From Arsukibacterium tuosuense (lineage in GTDB: Bacteria; Pseudomonadota; Gammaproteobacteria; Steroidobacterales; GCA-2729495), in NCBI GenBank assembly GCA_945872065.1, contig CAMBYH010000001.1, positions 1-64,000 of the forward strand: a stretch of 64,000 nt of DNA. The letters are read 5' to 3'. Below the pieces are notes generated by a model that made no database searches, had not been told where the DNA came from, and worked only from the letters and a program-made list of their open reading frames with translations. This document shows, in pieces, positions 51,332 through 59,435 of this stretch. Each line of letters opens with the position of its first letter. Positions within the stretch are counted from its first letter, which is position 1. The position numbers and the translations under genes are program-made.

Positions 51332-53389
51332 TCAGACGGAAGGGTTGATGAGAATATTGCCCCAGTCATCCACAGTGCCGACGTGGCCCGGAAGGATCAA
51401 GGTGGTCGAATCCATCTCGAGGACGATCGCCGGGCCCTTGATGGCGTTGCCTGATTTCAGCTTGGCACGGTCGTACAGCGTAGCGTCCTGATCCTTGCCG
51501 TCGACGTAGACCGACAGCTTGGCAGTCGCTGCTGCGGACGGGCTTTCGCCCCCCTTCTCCACCCGGGACGCCCGCACGTTGGTGGGCTTGCCCTGGGCCA
51601 CCGCCCGAAGATTGACCAGTTCCTTCTCCAGAGGCAACGCGAAGGTGAAGAGCTGGCGATGCATCTCGTCGAAGCGCTCGCCGATGGCATCGAGCCCCCG
51701 TTTATCGAATTCCTCGATCTCCAGATCCACGGTGAGGAGCAGGCCCTGCCCGTGGTAACGGATATCCACCTGGTAACTGGCTGACTGGTCAGCTTTGGCA
51801 ATACCCTCGTTGTCCAGCGTCTTGGAGGCATCGCTGGCAAGCGAACGGAAAATCTTGGACATTTCCTTACCGGTGGTCTCGCTGAAGCGCCGGATGAAGG
51901 TCCGGGAGGCCTCGTCGCGGACCCGCGTAGTGGCATCGCCGTAAGCACACAGCACACCGGGGCCTGGGGGAATGATCACGGGCCAGGAACCCATGAGCTT
52001 GCCCAGCGCATTGGCGTGCAGAGGACCGGCACCGCCAAAGGCAATCAGGGCGAAGTCCCGGGCGTCATAACCTTTTTCGACCGAGACCAGGCGCAGGGCG
52101 CCGTACATATTCTCATTGACGATGTCGATGATGCCGGCGGCCGCCTGCTTCAGGCTGATCTTCAGAGCGTCCGCCGTGGCCTGCACTGCCTTCTCGGCCA
52201 GGTCACGCCGCAGCTTCATGTCGCCACCGAGGCGAACTTCACCGCTCGGCAGGTAGCCAAGAACAACGTTGGCATCAGTAACGGTCGGGAGTTTGCCCCC
52301 ACGGTTGTAGGTTGCCGGACCGGGAACTGCACCGGCGCTTTCCGGACCTACGCGCAGGGCCTTCGTGAGTTCAGGCACCTTTGCGATAGAACCGCCACCG
52401 GCGCCCACGGTCCGGACGTCAAGGGAGGAAGCGCGCACAACCACGTCACCCACCGTCGTCTCGCGCCGCAACTGGGCCTTGCCATCCTGGACCAGGCAAA
52501 CGTCAGTTGAAGTGCCACCCATGTCGAAGGTGAGCAGGTTCTTGAAGCCCGCCTGTTCAGCAACCCACACCGCCCCGGACACGCCGCCGGCAGGGCCGCT
52601 CATCAGGAGGTTGACGGGAAAGGCCTCGGCAGCCTTTGCCGACGCCAGCCCACCATCCGAACGAAGGATGTGGAGCTGGACCTTGCTCATGGTCTTTTGC
52701 AACTGGCGATGCAGGTTGCGGACATAGGTTTCCACCTTCGGCCGCACATAGGAGTTGGCAACCGTGGTGAGGGTCCGCTCGTATTCCTGCATCTCAGGAA
52801 CGATCTCTGATGACAGGGAGATCGGGATGTTGGGCAGTACATCCTTGGCGATCTTGGCGACCTGAACCTCGTGGTCGCCATTGGCAAAGGAGTTAATCAG
52901 GGAAATCGTCAGTGCTTCGATCCCCTTCTTGCCAAGGGCCTTGAGGTCCCGGCGCAGCTTCGCCTCATCCAGCTTTCTGACCACTTCACCGCGGGCGCCA
53001 ATACGCTCATCAGCCTCGATAGTCAGGGCAAGCGGGGCCAGCGGGAGGCTCTTGTTGTAAATCACCCAGCCCCCGAGACCACCGGGGACAAACGAGCGGG
53101 CAATCTGCAGAACCTGCCTGTAGCCTTTGGTGGTCACCAGGCCGACTTTGGCTCCGGAGCCAGTAAGTACCGTGTTGGTAGCCACGGTAGTGCCGTGCAT
53201 GAAGTGGGTAATGTTCTTGGGATCGATTCCAGCGTTCTTGCAGACCTTCTCGATACCGTTCAGCACGCCCACGGAAGAGTCGTGGGGAGTACTCGGTACC
53301 TTTGCTGTAAAAACGTCGCCATTCTTCTCGTCGATGAGAAGCAGATCCGTGAACGTGCCGCCAACGTCAACCCCTAGTCGATAACTCAT
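51332..53389 (-). CDS. hyuA: Hydantoinase/oxoprolinase A family protein (HyuA)
   Basis: ATP-using subunit with an ASKHA (actin/sugar-kinase) fold. Asp-Val-Gly-Gly-Thr-Phe-Thr-Asp at residues 8-15 is the phosphate-1 motif, His-Gly-Thr-Thr-Val-Ala-Thr-Asn is near 65-72, and Phe-Asp-Met-Gly-Gly-Thr-Ser-Thr-Asp-Val near 290-299 is the second phosphate site. Length 685 aa. A candidate promoter lies at 53451-53479. No third (acetone carboxylase gamma) subunit is seen, so a true acetone carboxylase is less likely than a hydantoinase- or oxoprolinase-type reaction. Confidence 0.88.
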   Translation of the reverse strand: MSYRLGVDVGGTFTDLLLIDEKNGDVFTAKVPSTPHDSSVGVLNGIEKVCKNAGIDPKNITHFMHGTTVATNTVLTGSGAKVGLVTTKGYRQVLQIARSFVPGGLGGWVIYNKSLPLAPLALTIEADERIGARGEVVRKLDEAKLRRDLKALGKKGIEALTISLINSFANGDHEVQVAKIAKDVLPNIPISLSSEIVPEMQEYERTLTTVANSYVRPKVETYVRNLHRQLQKTMSKVQLHILRSDGGLASAKAAEAFPVNLLMSGPAGGVSGAVWVAEQAGFKNLLTFDMGGTSTDVCLVQDGKAQLRRETTVGDVVVRASSLDVRTVGAGGGSIAKVPELTKALRVGPESAGAVPGPATYNRGGKLPTVTDANVVLGYLPSGEVRLGGDMKLRRDLAEKAVQATADALKISLKQAAAGIIDIVNENMYGALRLVSVEKGYDARDFALIAFGGAGPLHANALGKLMGSWPVIIPPGPGVLCAYGDATTRVRDEASRTFIRRFSETTGKEMSKIFRSLASDASKTLDNEGIAKADQSASYQVDIRYHGQGLLLTVDLEIEEFDKRGLDAIGERFDEMHRQLFTFALPLEKELVNLRAVAQGKPTNVRASRVEKGGESPSAAATAKLSVYVDGKDQDATLYDRAKLKSGNAIKGPAIVLEMDSTTLILPGHVGTVDDWGNILINPSV

Positions 53390-53450
53390 ACGAGCCTCTC
53401 AGATGTTCCATTACTGCTTGCTGGGGACCGCGGCAGAGCGTGCCACGAAA

Positions 53451-53479
53451 AATATTCTGTTCTTTCCGTACCGCTTCAA
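53451..53479 (-). promoter_or_regulatory. Candidate sigma-70 promoter for hyuAB
   Basis: Read on the minus strand, TTGAAG (53479-53474) and AATATT (53456-53451) are separated by 17 bases, about 60 bases upstream of the hyuA start. It is the only AT-rich segment in the 158-bp gap. Assigned by spacing alone; an IclR-type operator was not identified with confidence. Confidence 0.35.
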
Positions 53480-53547
53480 AGTCGGTGCGGGCCTTGTTGT
53501 TGATTCTCGCCGTTCTGCTTCCAGCTGACCAGTGACTCGTCCGGCCG

Positions 53548-54486
53548 TCAGCTGGCCAGCCGGGCGCGATTGATTTCAGCGATCTGAGGAAAATTACCGG
53601 CCTTCGGCAACATCGCGGGCGTACTGCGCCCCAGCTGCTGGGCCAGCCACTGACTGGTGCTAATCACCCGATCCAGCGAAACCCCCGTGTTTACCCCCGA
53701 CCGATCGAGCATGTAGAGGAGATCGTCGGTAGGAATGTTGCCCGTGGCCGCCGGTGCAAAGGGGCAGCCGCCTATGCCGCCGATACTGGCGTCCAGGGAC
53801 GCCACACCGGCATCGAGGGCCGCCTGTGCATTGGCTATGCCCGTATTCCGCGTATTGTGGAAGTGGCAGCGGATGGGGACGCCGGGGGCCTTGAGACGTA
53901 CGGCACCAATCAGGTCTCGGACTTGAGAGGGCACCGCTACGCCAATGCTGTCGGCAATACCCAGATCCACAGGGCCGCCCTCCATCACCTGCTCAACCAG
54001 GTCGAGGACCCGTCGGACCGGCACTTCGCCCTCAAAGGGGCAACCAAATGCTGAAGAGATCATGACATTGGCCCGGATTCCGGCTGCCTTGGCTGCCCTG
54101 GCGATCTCCAGCCAGGCCTTTACGGAATCTGCAGTTGGCACACCCTGGTTGCGCTGGTTGTAAGTGTCGCTGGCCACGACCGCCATGCCGATCTCGTCAA
54201 TGCCGGTCGCCTGGGCACGATCAAAGCCTTTGCGATTCAGGACCAGGCCGATATAGATCACCCCATCCTTGCGCGGGAGACCCCGAATCACGTCCTCCGC
54301 ATCAGCCATCTGGGGAACTCGCTTCGGGTGCACGAAGCTCGTGACCTCCAGCCGCCGGATGCCGGCGTCGACCGCCCGCCGAATGAACTCGATCTTGGTA
54401 GCCGTCGGCAGGATCTCAGGCTCGCCCTGCAACCCGTCGCGGGGTCCGACTTCGATGATCGAAACGCATGGCGGTGACTTGCTCAT
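53548..54486 (-). CDS. HMG-CoA-lyase-like enzyme
   Basis: TIM-barrel lyase of the HMG-CoA lyase family (DRE-TIM), 312 aa, expected to cleave a 3-hydroxy-3-methyl-dicarboxylyl-CoA to acetyl-CoA and a keto acid. Val-Gly-Pro-Arg-Asp-Gly-Leu-Gln at 13-20 holds the catalytic Arg16 and Asp17; His208 and His210 (Cys-His-Phe-His) would bind metal; Cys241 lies in Gly-Gly-Ile-Gly-Gly-Cys-Pro. Two motifs differ from classical HMG-CoA lyases: the family's Ser-Glu-Thr-His reads Ser-Asp-Thr-Tyr, and Gly-Asp-Thr-Ile-Gly reads Ala-Asp-Ser-Ile-Gly. The substrate may therefore be another branched hydroxyacyl-CoA. Not in a leucine degradation cluster. Confidence 0.82.
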   Translation of the reverse strand: MSKSPPCVSIIEVGPRDGLQGEPEILPTATKIEFIRRAVDAGIRRLEVTSFVHPKRVPQMADAEDVIRGLPRKDGVIYIGLVLNRKGFDRAQATGIDEIGMAVVASDTYNQRNQGVPTADSVKAWLEIARAAKAAGIRANVMISSAFGCPFEGEVPVRRVLDLVEQVMEGGPVDLGIADSIGVAVPSQVRDLIGAVRLKAPGVPIRCHFHNTRNTGIANAQAALDAGVASLDASIGGIGGCPFAPAATGNIPTDDLLYMLDRSGVNTGVSLDRVISTSQWLAQQLGRSTPAMLPKAGNFPQIAEINRARLAS

Positions 54487-54626
54487 GGCATTACAGGGCG
54501 GCGGAAAACCGTTATTCTATACGGCGCGCTGAGCGTTACACCAGACGCTTGGCCCGGTGTCCGTCAGGAGATCTCCTTACACCACCGTGCAGCGCAATGG
54601 GCTGAAATCTCTGACAGGACTTTGGG

Positions 54627-55841
54627 ATGGCAAACGAACCAAAAACCGGCACTGGGCCCCTGGCTGGGCTCCGCCTCATCGAGATGGGCACCCTCCTGGC
54701 TGGGCCCTTCTGCGGCCAGCTGATGGGCGACTTTGGGGCTGAAGTCCTCAAGATAGAACCCCCTGGCCAGGGGGATCCCATGCGGGAGTGGGGCCGGGAA
54801 AAGTCCCACGGCATGTCGCTCTGGTGGCCAGTGGTAGCCCGCAACAAGAAGTCAGTGACTCTGAATCTCCGGGAGGCCGAAGGACAGGCCATTGCCAGAG
54901 ATCTTATCGCCAAGGCCGACTTTCTCCTGGAGAACTTCCGGCCCGGCACTCTGGAGCGCTGGAATCTTTCGTATTCTGAGCTGCAGAAAATCAATCCGCG
55001 CCTGATCATGATCCGCGTCTCCGGCTTCGGCCAGACAGGTCCCTACGCCAAACGGGCAGGATTTGGTGCCGTCGGGGAGGCCATGGGCGGGCTGCGCTAC
55101 GTGTGCGGCGACCCGTCAACGCCACCGAGTCGAATGGGTATCAGCATCGGTGATTCCCTGGCTGCAACCTTTGCCTGTGTCGGCGCCCTCTCCGCCCTGT
55201 ACTACCGGGAGCGCACAGGGCAAGGCCAGGTGGTGGACTCGGCCATCTATGAGGCAGTCCTCAACATGATGGAGTCGCTGATTACCGAGTACGACAAAAC
55301 GGGTTATGTCCGGGAGAGAACCGGCGCCATCCTGCCGAATGTGGCCCCATCCAACGTCTATCCCACCCGTGACGGCGGCATGATCCTCATTGCTGCCAAT
55401 CAGGATACGGTCTTCGGCAGGCTCGCGGAGGCCATGAGTCGCCCAGAACTGGCCAAGGATGAGCGCTATGCGACGCATACGGCGCGCGGTATGCGTCAAC
55501 AGGAACTGGATGACCTGATTGCGGACTGGACCCGGACGATAGACGCCGCCCCCCTTGAGCAGTTGATGGACAAGTTCGGCATCCCGTCCGGGAAGATCTA
55601 CCGCACTCCGGAAATGCTGGAGGACGCGCACTTCCGTGCCAGGGACGCCATCGTGAAAACGCTGCATCCAAAGTTCGGCGAACTGCGGATGCAGAATGTA
55701 GCTCCGAAGCTGTCTGCAACACCGGGTGGGATTCATTCACCGGCACCGGAGCTGGGGCAGCATTCGGAGGAGATCTACCGCAGCCTGCTCAATTTTGACT
55801 CAGCGCGGATCACTGACCTGCGGGCCCGGGGCATTATCTGA
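54627..55841 (+). CDS. Family III CoA transferase (CaiB/BaiF)
   Basis: A 404-aa class III CoA transferase that moves CoA from one acyl-CoA to a carboxylic acid. The N-terminal Gly-Leu-Arg-Leu-Ile-Glu-Met (about 14-20), Phe-Gly-Ala-Glu-Val-Leu-Lys-Ile-Glu (about 36-44) and the catalytic Asp176 in Ile-Gly-Asp-Ser-Leu-Ala-Ala are present. The family includes succinyl-CoA:glutarate/HMG, citramalate and mesaconate transferases. Divergent from the lyase-like gene by 140 bp; together they could activate and then split an acid. Acceptor unknown. Confidence 0.88.
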   Translation: MANEPKTGTGPLAGLRLIEMGTLLAGPFCGQLMGDFGAEVLKIEPPGQGDPMREWGREKSHGMSLWWPVVARNKKSVTLNLREAEGQAIARDLIAKADFLLENFRPGTLERWNLSYSELQKINPRLIMIRVSGFGQTGPYAKRAGFGAVGEAMGGLRYVCGDPSTPPSRMGISIGDSLAATFACVGALSALYYRERTGQGQVVDSAIYEAVLNMMESLITEYDKTGYVRERTGAILPNVAPSNVYPTRDGGMILIAANQDTVFGRLAEAMSRPELAKDERYATHTARGMRQQELDDLIADWTRTIDAAPLEQLMDKFGIPSGKIYRTPEMLEDAHFRARDAIVKTLHPKFGELRMQNVAPKLSATPGGIHSPAPELGQHSEEIYRSLLNFDSARITDLRARGII

Positions 55842-55858
55842 AGGCGGGAGACAACCGG

Positions 55859-56746
55859 CTGGGCCAGATAGCCTGCGTGACGGTTCGTACCCCGTCCCTG
55901 CCGGCTGCCGAGGCTGCTTATAGCCGGTTTCTCGGGTACCGGGTCGTTGGGCGGAAGCCTGTTTCCCGGGCCGAGGCTGAACTCTGGGGAATACCCGGCG
56001 TGGCAGGCGCCCCGGCGCTGCTCATGGCACCGGAATCGGCCACCGACTTCGTGTTTCGCTTTGTCGAGCGACCAGCGGAGCCAGGGTACCGCGCCTTCAG
56101 GCGCCACGGCTGGCATGCCGCGGAACTTATTGTTGATCGCGTAGATCCTCTGGCTGAAAGACTGCGGGACTCACCCTTCGAGATTGTCGCGCCGCCGCTC
56201 GACCTGTCCTTCTGTCCGGATATCCGCGCCATGCAGATTCGCGGTCCAGGGGGCGAAATACTTTATCTGACCGAGTTCAAAAAGCCCGTGCCCGGGCTGG
56301 ATTCACCGCCGGCACGGTGCGCGGTGGATCGCACGTTTATCGTCATCGTAGGGGGCCGATCCCTCGACGGCATGCAGACCTATTTCCACGACAGCTTTGG
56401 CGTGCCCAGGGCAGCGGCGATGGAATCCCGCGTGCAGACCATGGCTCTGGAGTTTGGCCTGTCCAGGGAACATCGTTTCCGGATTGCGGCCCTGCCCTTG
56501 CGGGACCGGTGTTACATAGAGGCCGATGAGATGCCTGAGCAGGCACTATCGCTGCCGGCGACCCTAACGGAACTTCCCGCAGGGATTGCCATGGTCAGCT
56601 TCATTGCACGACACGGTGCAGGCAGCGCTTCCCCGTTCGTCACGGCAGACCGGCCCAACGATGATCCTCCTTATGCTGGTTCCAGCGGCGTTCGCTGTGT
56701 ACGGGGTGCCGCCGGCGAGTTGCTGGAACTCATCGAACAGCCCTGA
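55859..56746 (+). CDS. Double-VOC (glyoxalase-like) protein, paralogue B (possible CTG start)
   Basis: A protein of about 295 aa with two VOC-like halves, paralogous to the one at 38609-39520. The first ATG/GTG/TTG-type start in frame is GTG 55877, which cuts into the first strand. An in-frame CTG at 55859 lies 8 bases after an AAGGCGGGAG ribosome-like site, and its product begins Leu-Gly-Gln-Ile-Ala-Cys-Val-Thr, aligning with Leu-Lys-Tyr-Ile-Ala-Thr-Val-Thr of paralogue A. Later matches include Leu-Gly-Tyr, Arg-Gly-Pro-Gly-Gly-Glu-Ile-Leu-Tyr and Val-Asp-Arg-Thr-Phe-Ile-Val-Ile-Val-Gly-Gly. Starts 17 bp after the CoA transferase, so probably the same transcript. Function unknown. Confidence 0.72.
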   Translation: MGQIACVTVRTPSLPAAEAAYSRFLGYRVVGRKPVSRAEAELWGIPGVAGAPALLMAPESATDFVFRFVERPAEPGYRAFRRHGWHAAELIVDRVDPLAERLRDSPFEIVAPPLDLSFCPDIRAMQIRGPGGEILYLTEFKKPVPGLDSPPARCAVDRTFIVIVGGRSLDGMQTYFHDSFGVPRAAAMESRVQTMALEFGLSREHRFRIAALPLRDRCYIEADEMPEQALSLPATLTELPAGIAMVSFIARHGAGSASPFVTADRPNDDPPYAGSSGVRCVRGAAGELLELIEQP

Positions 56747-56828
56747 CCTTTCTACGGGGAACGCTTCCGCAGCAGCGTGAGGCCGTCTCCGATTGGAACC
56801 ATGGAGAGGTCAAAACGGACATCACGGT

Positions 56829-57687
56829 TCAGGCCCCGGTCGCGAACTCGAGTTCCAGGGCTGCGTTGATGCTCAGGGAGACGCGGCTGCTTGCAGGCAG
56901 TTCAATTTCCGGGGTGCCAGCCGGGAAGCCGACGATATCGCCGGGTCGAAAGGCGTAGCGATTGGAAAGCCCGGCAACGAGGGCCGCCGCCTGCTCAAGA
57001 TTCAAGGCCGACGCTCCACTGCCTATAACGCGGCCATTCACCCGAACTCCTAGCGCCCAGGTTGCACCGCGGGGGAACTCGTCAACGGTCACCAGTGCGG
57101 GACCTATCACACAGGCGCCGGGAAACTGCCGGGCATCAGTGGGGCCACTGCCCAGTCGCTCGGTACCCAGGTCTGCGACGAGTGTCAGGGCCGCGATCCC
57201 CCGGACTGCCTGGCCAGCCGTGACCCGAAACAGCGGGCGACCAATCACCACCCCCAGCATCCCGAGGAGGTACAAGTGGGGATGTTCTCCCTCCGGCATT
57301 GCCAGAGTGGAGTCAGGTCCCGTCGCGGCATTGGGGTTCTTCACGTAGCAGGCCGAACGGCTGGCGGCGCTATCGGTCACCATGAGCAGCAGACCAGGCC
57401 TGCGGATCGGGGCCATCAGTCGGGTGCCCGCTGACGGCAGTAACCGGCCGGTCGACCTCCACTGCTGGCGCTGCGCGTCTGAAGCCGCTGCGCATTCACC
57501 CGTCAGCAGGGCCACCCTCGCAGCCCCCTCCGCGCCTTCCGCCAGCACGCTCACGACAGACTGGGGTCGCCACTGGGCAGCAGTCAGTCCCGCGGGCGAG
57601 GCCGCCAGATCAAGGATTTCGCCAGAAAGGGAGACCGATACCAGGTCGCCCTCCCACTTCTCGACTATCGATCGTTACCAGTCGCAC
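56829..57687 (-). CDS. Fumarylacetoacetase-fold protein, divergent, with 5' frameshift
   Basis: The main frame (down from GTG 57554) encodes an FAH-fold C-terminal domain: Lys-Asn-Pro-Asn-Ala-Ala-Thr-Gly-Pro, Leu-Gly-Val-Val-Ile-Gly-Arg, Ile-Gly-Pro-Ala-Leu-Val-Thr and Pro-Gly-Asp-Ile-Val-Gly-Phe-Pro-Ala-Gly-Thr-Pro. The true start is probably GTG 57687, 8 bp after the ferredoxin stop with a GAGG site upstream; it reads Arg-Leu-Val-Thr-Ile-Asp-Ser-Arg-Glu-Val. Removing one G in the G-rich run at 57649-57655 joins this to Glu-Gly-Asp-Leu-Val-Ser-Val in the main frame. The acidic metal ligands of the family (Glu-x-Glu and the later Asp) seem absent, so catalysis is doubtful. The frameshift may be a sequencing error. 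Confidence 0.65.
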
Positions 57688-57695
57688 GGCGGGCC

Positions 57696-58016
57696 TCAGG
57701 ACTCGTTTCGCGCGATGAAGACCTCAAGACCGTCGAGCTCGGCACTCAACTCAATCTGGCACATCAGGCGACTGGTGGGGCGACGCTCAAGGGCTGAATC
57801 GAGCATGGCGTCCTCCATGTCTTCCAGAGGCTTGAGGCGGGGCAGCCAGGCTTCCGCAATGTATCCGTGGCAGGTAGCGCAGGCGCAGGCGCCACCGCAC
57901 TCCGCCAGGATACCGGCAACGCCGTTATCCAGAGCGCCCTCCATAACGGTACTGCCAGGACTCACATCGGCCTCGATCCGTCGACCGTCAACGTCGTGAA
58001 AAATGACTCGGGGCAT
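57696..58016 (-). CDS. 2Fe-2S ferredoxin, adrenodoxin type
   Basis: A 106-aa ferredoxin with Glu-Cys-Gly-Gly-Ala-Cys-Ala-Cys-Ala-Thr-Cys-His-Gly-Tyr near residues 39-52 and the fourth ligand in Leu-Met-Cys-Gln-Ile near residue 85, the CX5CX2C...C layout of adrenodoxin/putidaredoxin-like proteins that feed P450s or Rieske oxygenases. ATG 58016 is chosen because an upstream start at 58076 adds an arginine-rich extension. The FAH-fold gene starts 8 bp after its stop. No oxygenase is adjacent; the reductase-like gene at 10083-11108 is a possible but unproven partner. Confidence 0.92.
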   Translation of the reverse strand: MPRVIFHDVDGRRIEADVSPGSTVMEGALDNGVAGILAECGGACACATCHGYIAEAWLPRLKPLEDMEDAMLDSALERRPTSRLMCQIELSAELDGLEVFIARNES

Positions 58017-58428
58017 GCGGTTCCTGTACCGGACAACTGCGCGCCGAATGGGCGCAAAACGTGGTGAGAATAGCATGGGGACGTGGGCAAGGCGGTTGAC
58101 CCGCCTGACTGGTTACCTGAGTATTCTGCGCTATGCAAGTACGCCCTCTCCAAGCACTCTTCTAGGCCAGATCGAGCAGTACATCGGTCGTTTTCGACGG
58201 GTCCGCGGGAAGCAAACTGGTGTCGGATCGACCCCCGACCGGACAAGAGATGGTCGTACGCGGCTTCCCCAGCAGGACCGGGCAGTGATCTTCGATACCA
58301 CGTGGAACTGAAGAATTTCGAAGTCCGCAGTGTGACCAGGGACGAAGACCCTCCGGGCGAGGTCACGGCAACCGTAGACTATAATGGTGAGATTGACCCC
58401 GTCGTACGCCTTATTAAGAGGACTACCA
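58017..58428. other. 412-bp gap with possible ilvE promoter; no convincing gene
   Basis: Reading frames here lack domains and look spurious. The 3' part holds TATAAT at 58380-58385, a plausible -10 for ilvE without a clear -35. A nested stem (GTGACC 58332-58337 with GGTCAC 58361-58366; inner AGGG 58338-58341 with CCCT 58349-58352) ends 14 bp before it. A ten-codon frame (58133-58165) contains two Leu codons but no regulatory Leu run, so a leader peptide is not supported. The left part carries the ferredoxin promoter side; nothing specific was seen there. Confidence 0.4.
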
Positions 58429-59388
58429 ATGGCCATCAAAACCACAGAATGGATCTGGCACAACGGCAAGCTGGTGCCCTGGCACAGCGCCACGGTGCAT
58501 GTCTTGAGTCACGCACTGCACTATGGATCATCGGTTTTCGAGGGTGTGCGGGCCTACGCGACACCATCCGGGACCATGATTTTCCGTTTGCAGGCCCACA
58601 CGCGGAGGCTGCTTGAATCAGCCAAGATCCACCGCATCGAGATCCCCTGGACGGCAGCGGAAATTAACGCGGCCTGCAAAGAAGTTGTCCTGCGGAACGG
58701 CCTGAAGAGCGCCTACATTCGCCCACTCGCCTACCGGGGCTTTGGTGAAGTCGGCGTTGTCCCAAAACCCGGACACCCCGTAGAACTGGCGATCGCAGCC
58801 TGGGAATGGGGTGCATATCTTGGACCGGAGGCCCTCGAAGAGGGTGTCGATGTCTGCGTCTCGTCCTGGCAACGGGTCGCGCCGAATACAATTCCTGCCC
58901 TGGCCAAGGCGGGCGGCAACTATCTGTCGAGCACCCTGGTTGGCTGGGAGGCAAGAGACCGGGGCTTTGCTGAGGGCATCGCGCTGGGAGTGGACGGTAC
59001 TGTGAGCGAGGGTGCGGGCGAGAACCTGTTCCTGGTCCGAGATGGCGTGCTGATTACACCGCCGGCTGCAGCATCAATTCTCATGGGTATCACCCGGGAC
59101 AGCGTTATCTCGTTGGCTCGTGAACTTGGCATAGAAGTGCGCGAACAGGTCTTGCCGAGGGAAATGATGTATATCGCCGACGAGATATTCCTGACGGGGA
59201 CGGCCGCCGAGATTACGCCGGTCCGTTCGGTGGACAGACTGACGGTCGGCGCCGGCTCCCGGGGGCCCATGACCAAGCTGCTGCAAGATGCCTTCTTCGG
59301 CCTATTCAGCGGTGCCACTGCCGATAAATGGCACTGGCTTGAACCTCTGGATGGCCCCGCTACCAAGAAGACGGCCAGCCGCCCGTAA
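58429..59388 (+). CDS. ilvE: Branched-chain amino-acid aminotransferase (IlvE)
   Basis: Last step of Ile, Val and Leu synthesis, PLP fold type IV. The 319-aa protein has [11 protein letters not shown] near 31-41, the PLP lysine in [12 protein letters not shown] near 162, and Gly-Thr-Ala-Ala-Glu-Ile-Thr-Pro-Val near 262-270. AAGAGGA precedes ATG 58429; an upstream in-frame ATG at 58384 lies inside the promoter region. Heads ilvE-leuC-leuD-leuB, 47 bp before leuC. Confidence 0.95.
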   Translation: MAIKTTEWIWHNGKLVPWHSATVHVLSHALHYGSSVFEGVRAYATPSGTMIFRLQAHTRRLLESAKIHRIEIPWTAAEINAACKEVVLRNGLKSAYIRPLAYRGFGEVGVVPKPGHPVELAIAAWEWGAYLGPEALEEGVDVCVSSWQRVAPNTIPALAKAGGNYLSSTLVGWEARDRGFAEGIALGVDGTVSEGAGENLFLVRDGVLITPPAAASILMGITRDSVISLARELGIEVREQVLPREMMYIADEIFLTGTAAEITPVRSVDRLTVGAGSRGPMTKLLQDAFFGLFSGATADKWHWLEPLDGPATKKTASRP

Positions 59389-59435
59389 CTGTTTATTCCC
59401 TGCTTTCACCAACTGCTTTGTCAGGAACTGCTGAA

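Noticed and set aside
54487-54626. Possible IclR operator (CCGT...ACGG) between the lyase and CoA transferase genes
   Set aside because: The inverted repeat has only four matching bases per side, within what chance allows.
58083-58616. Plus-strand reading frame ahead of and overlapping ilvE
   Set aside because: It has no recognisable domain, its composition is unlike neighbouring proteins, and it overlaps the ilvE start in another frame.
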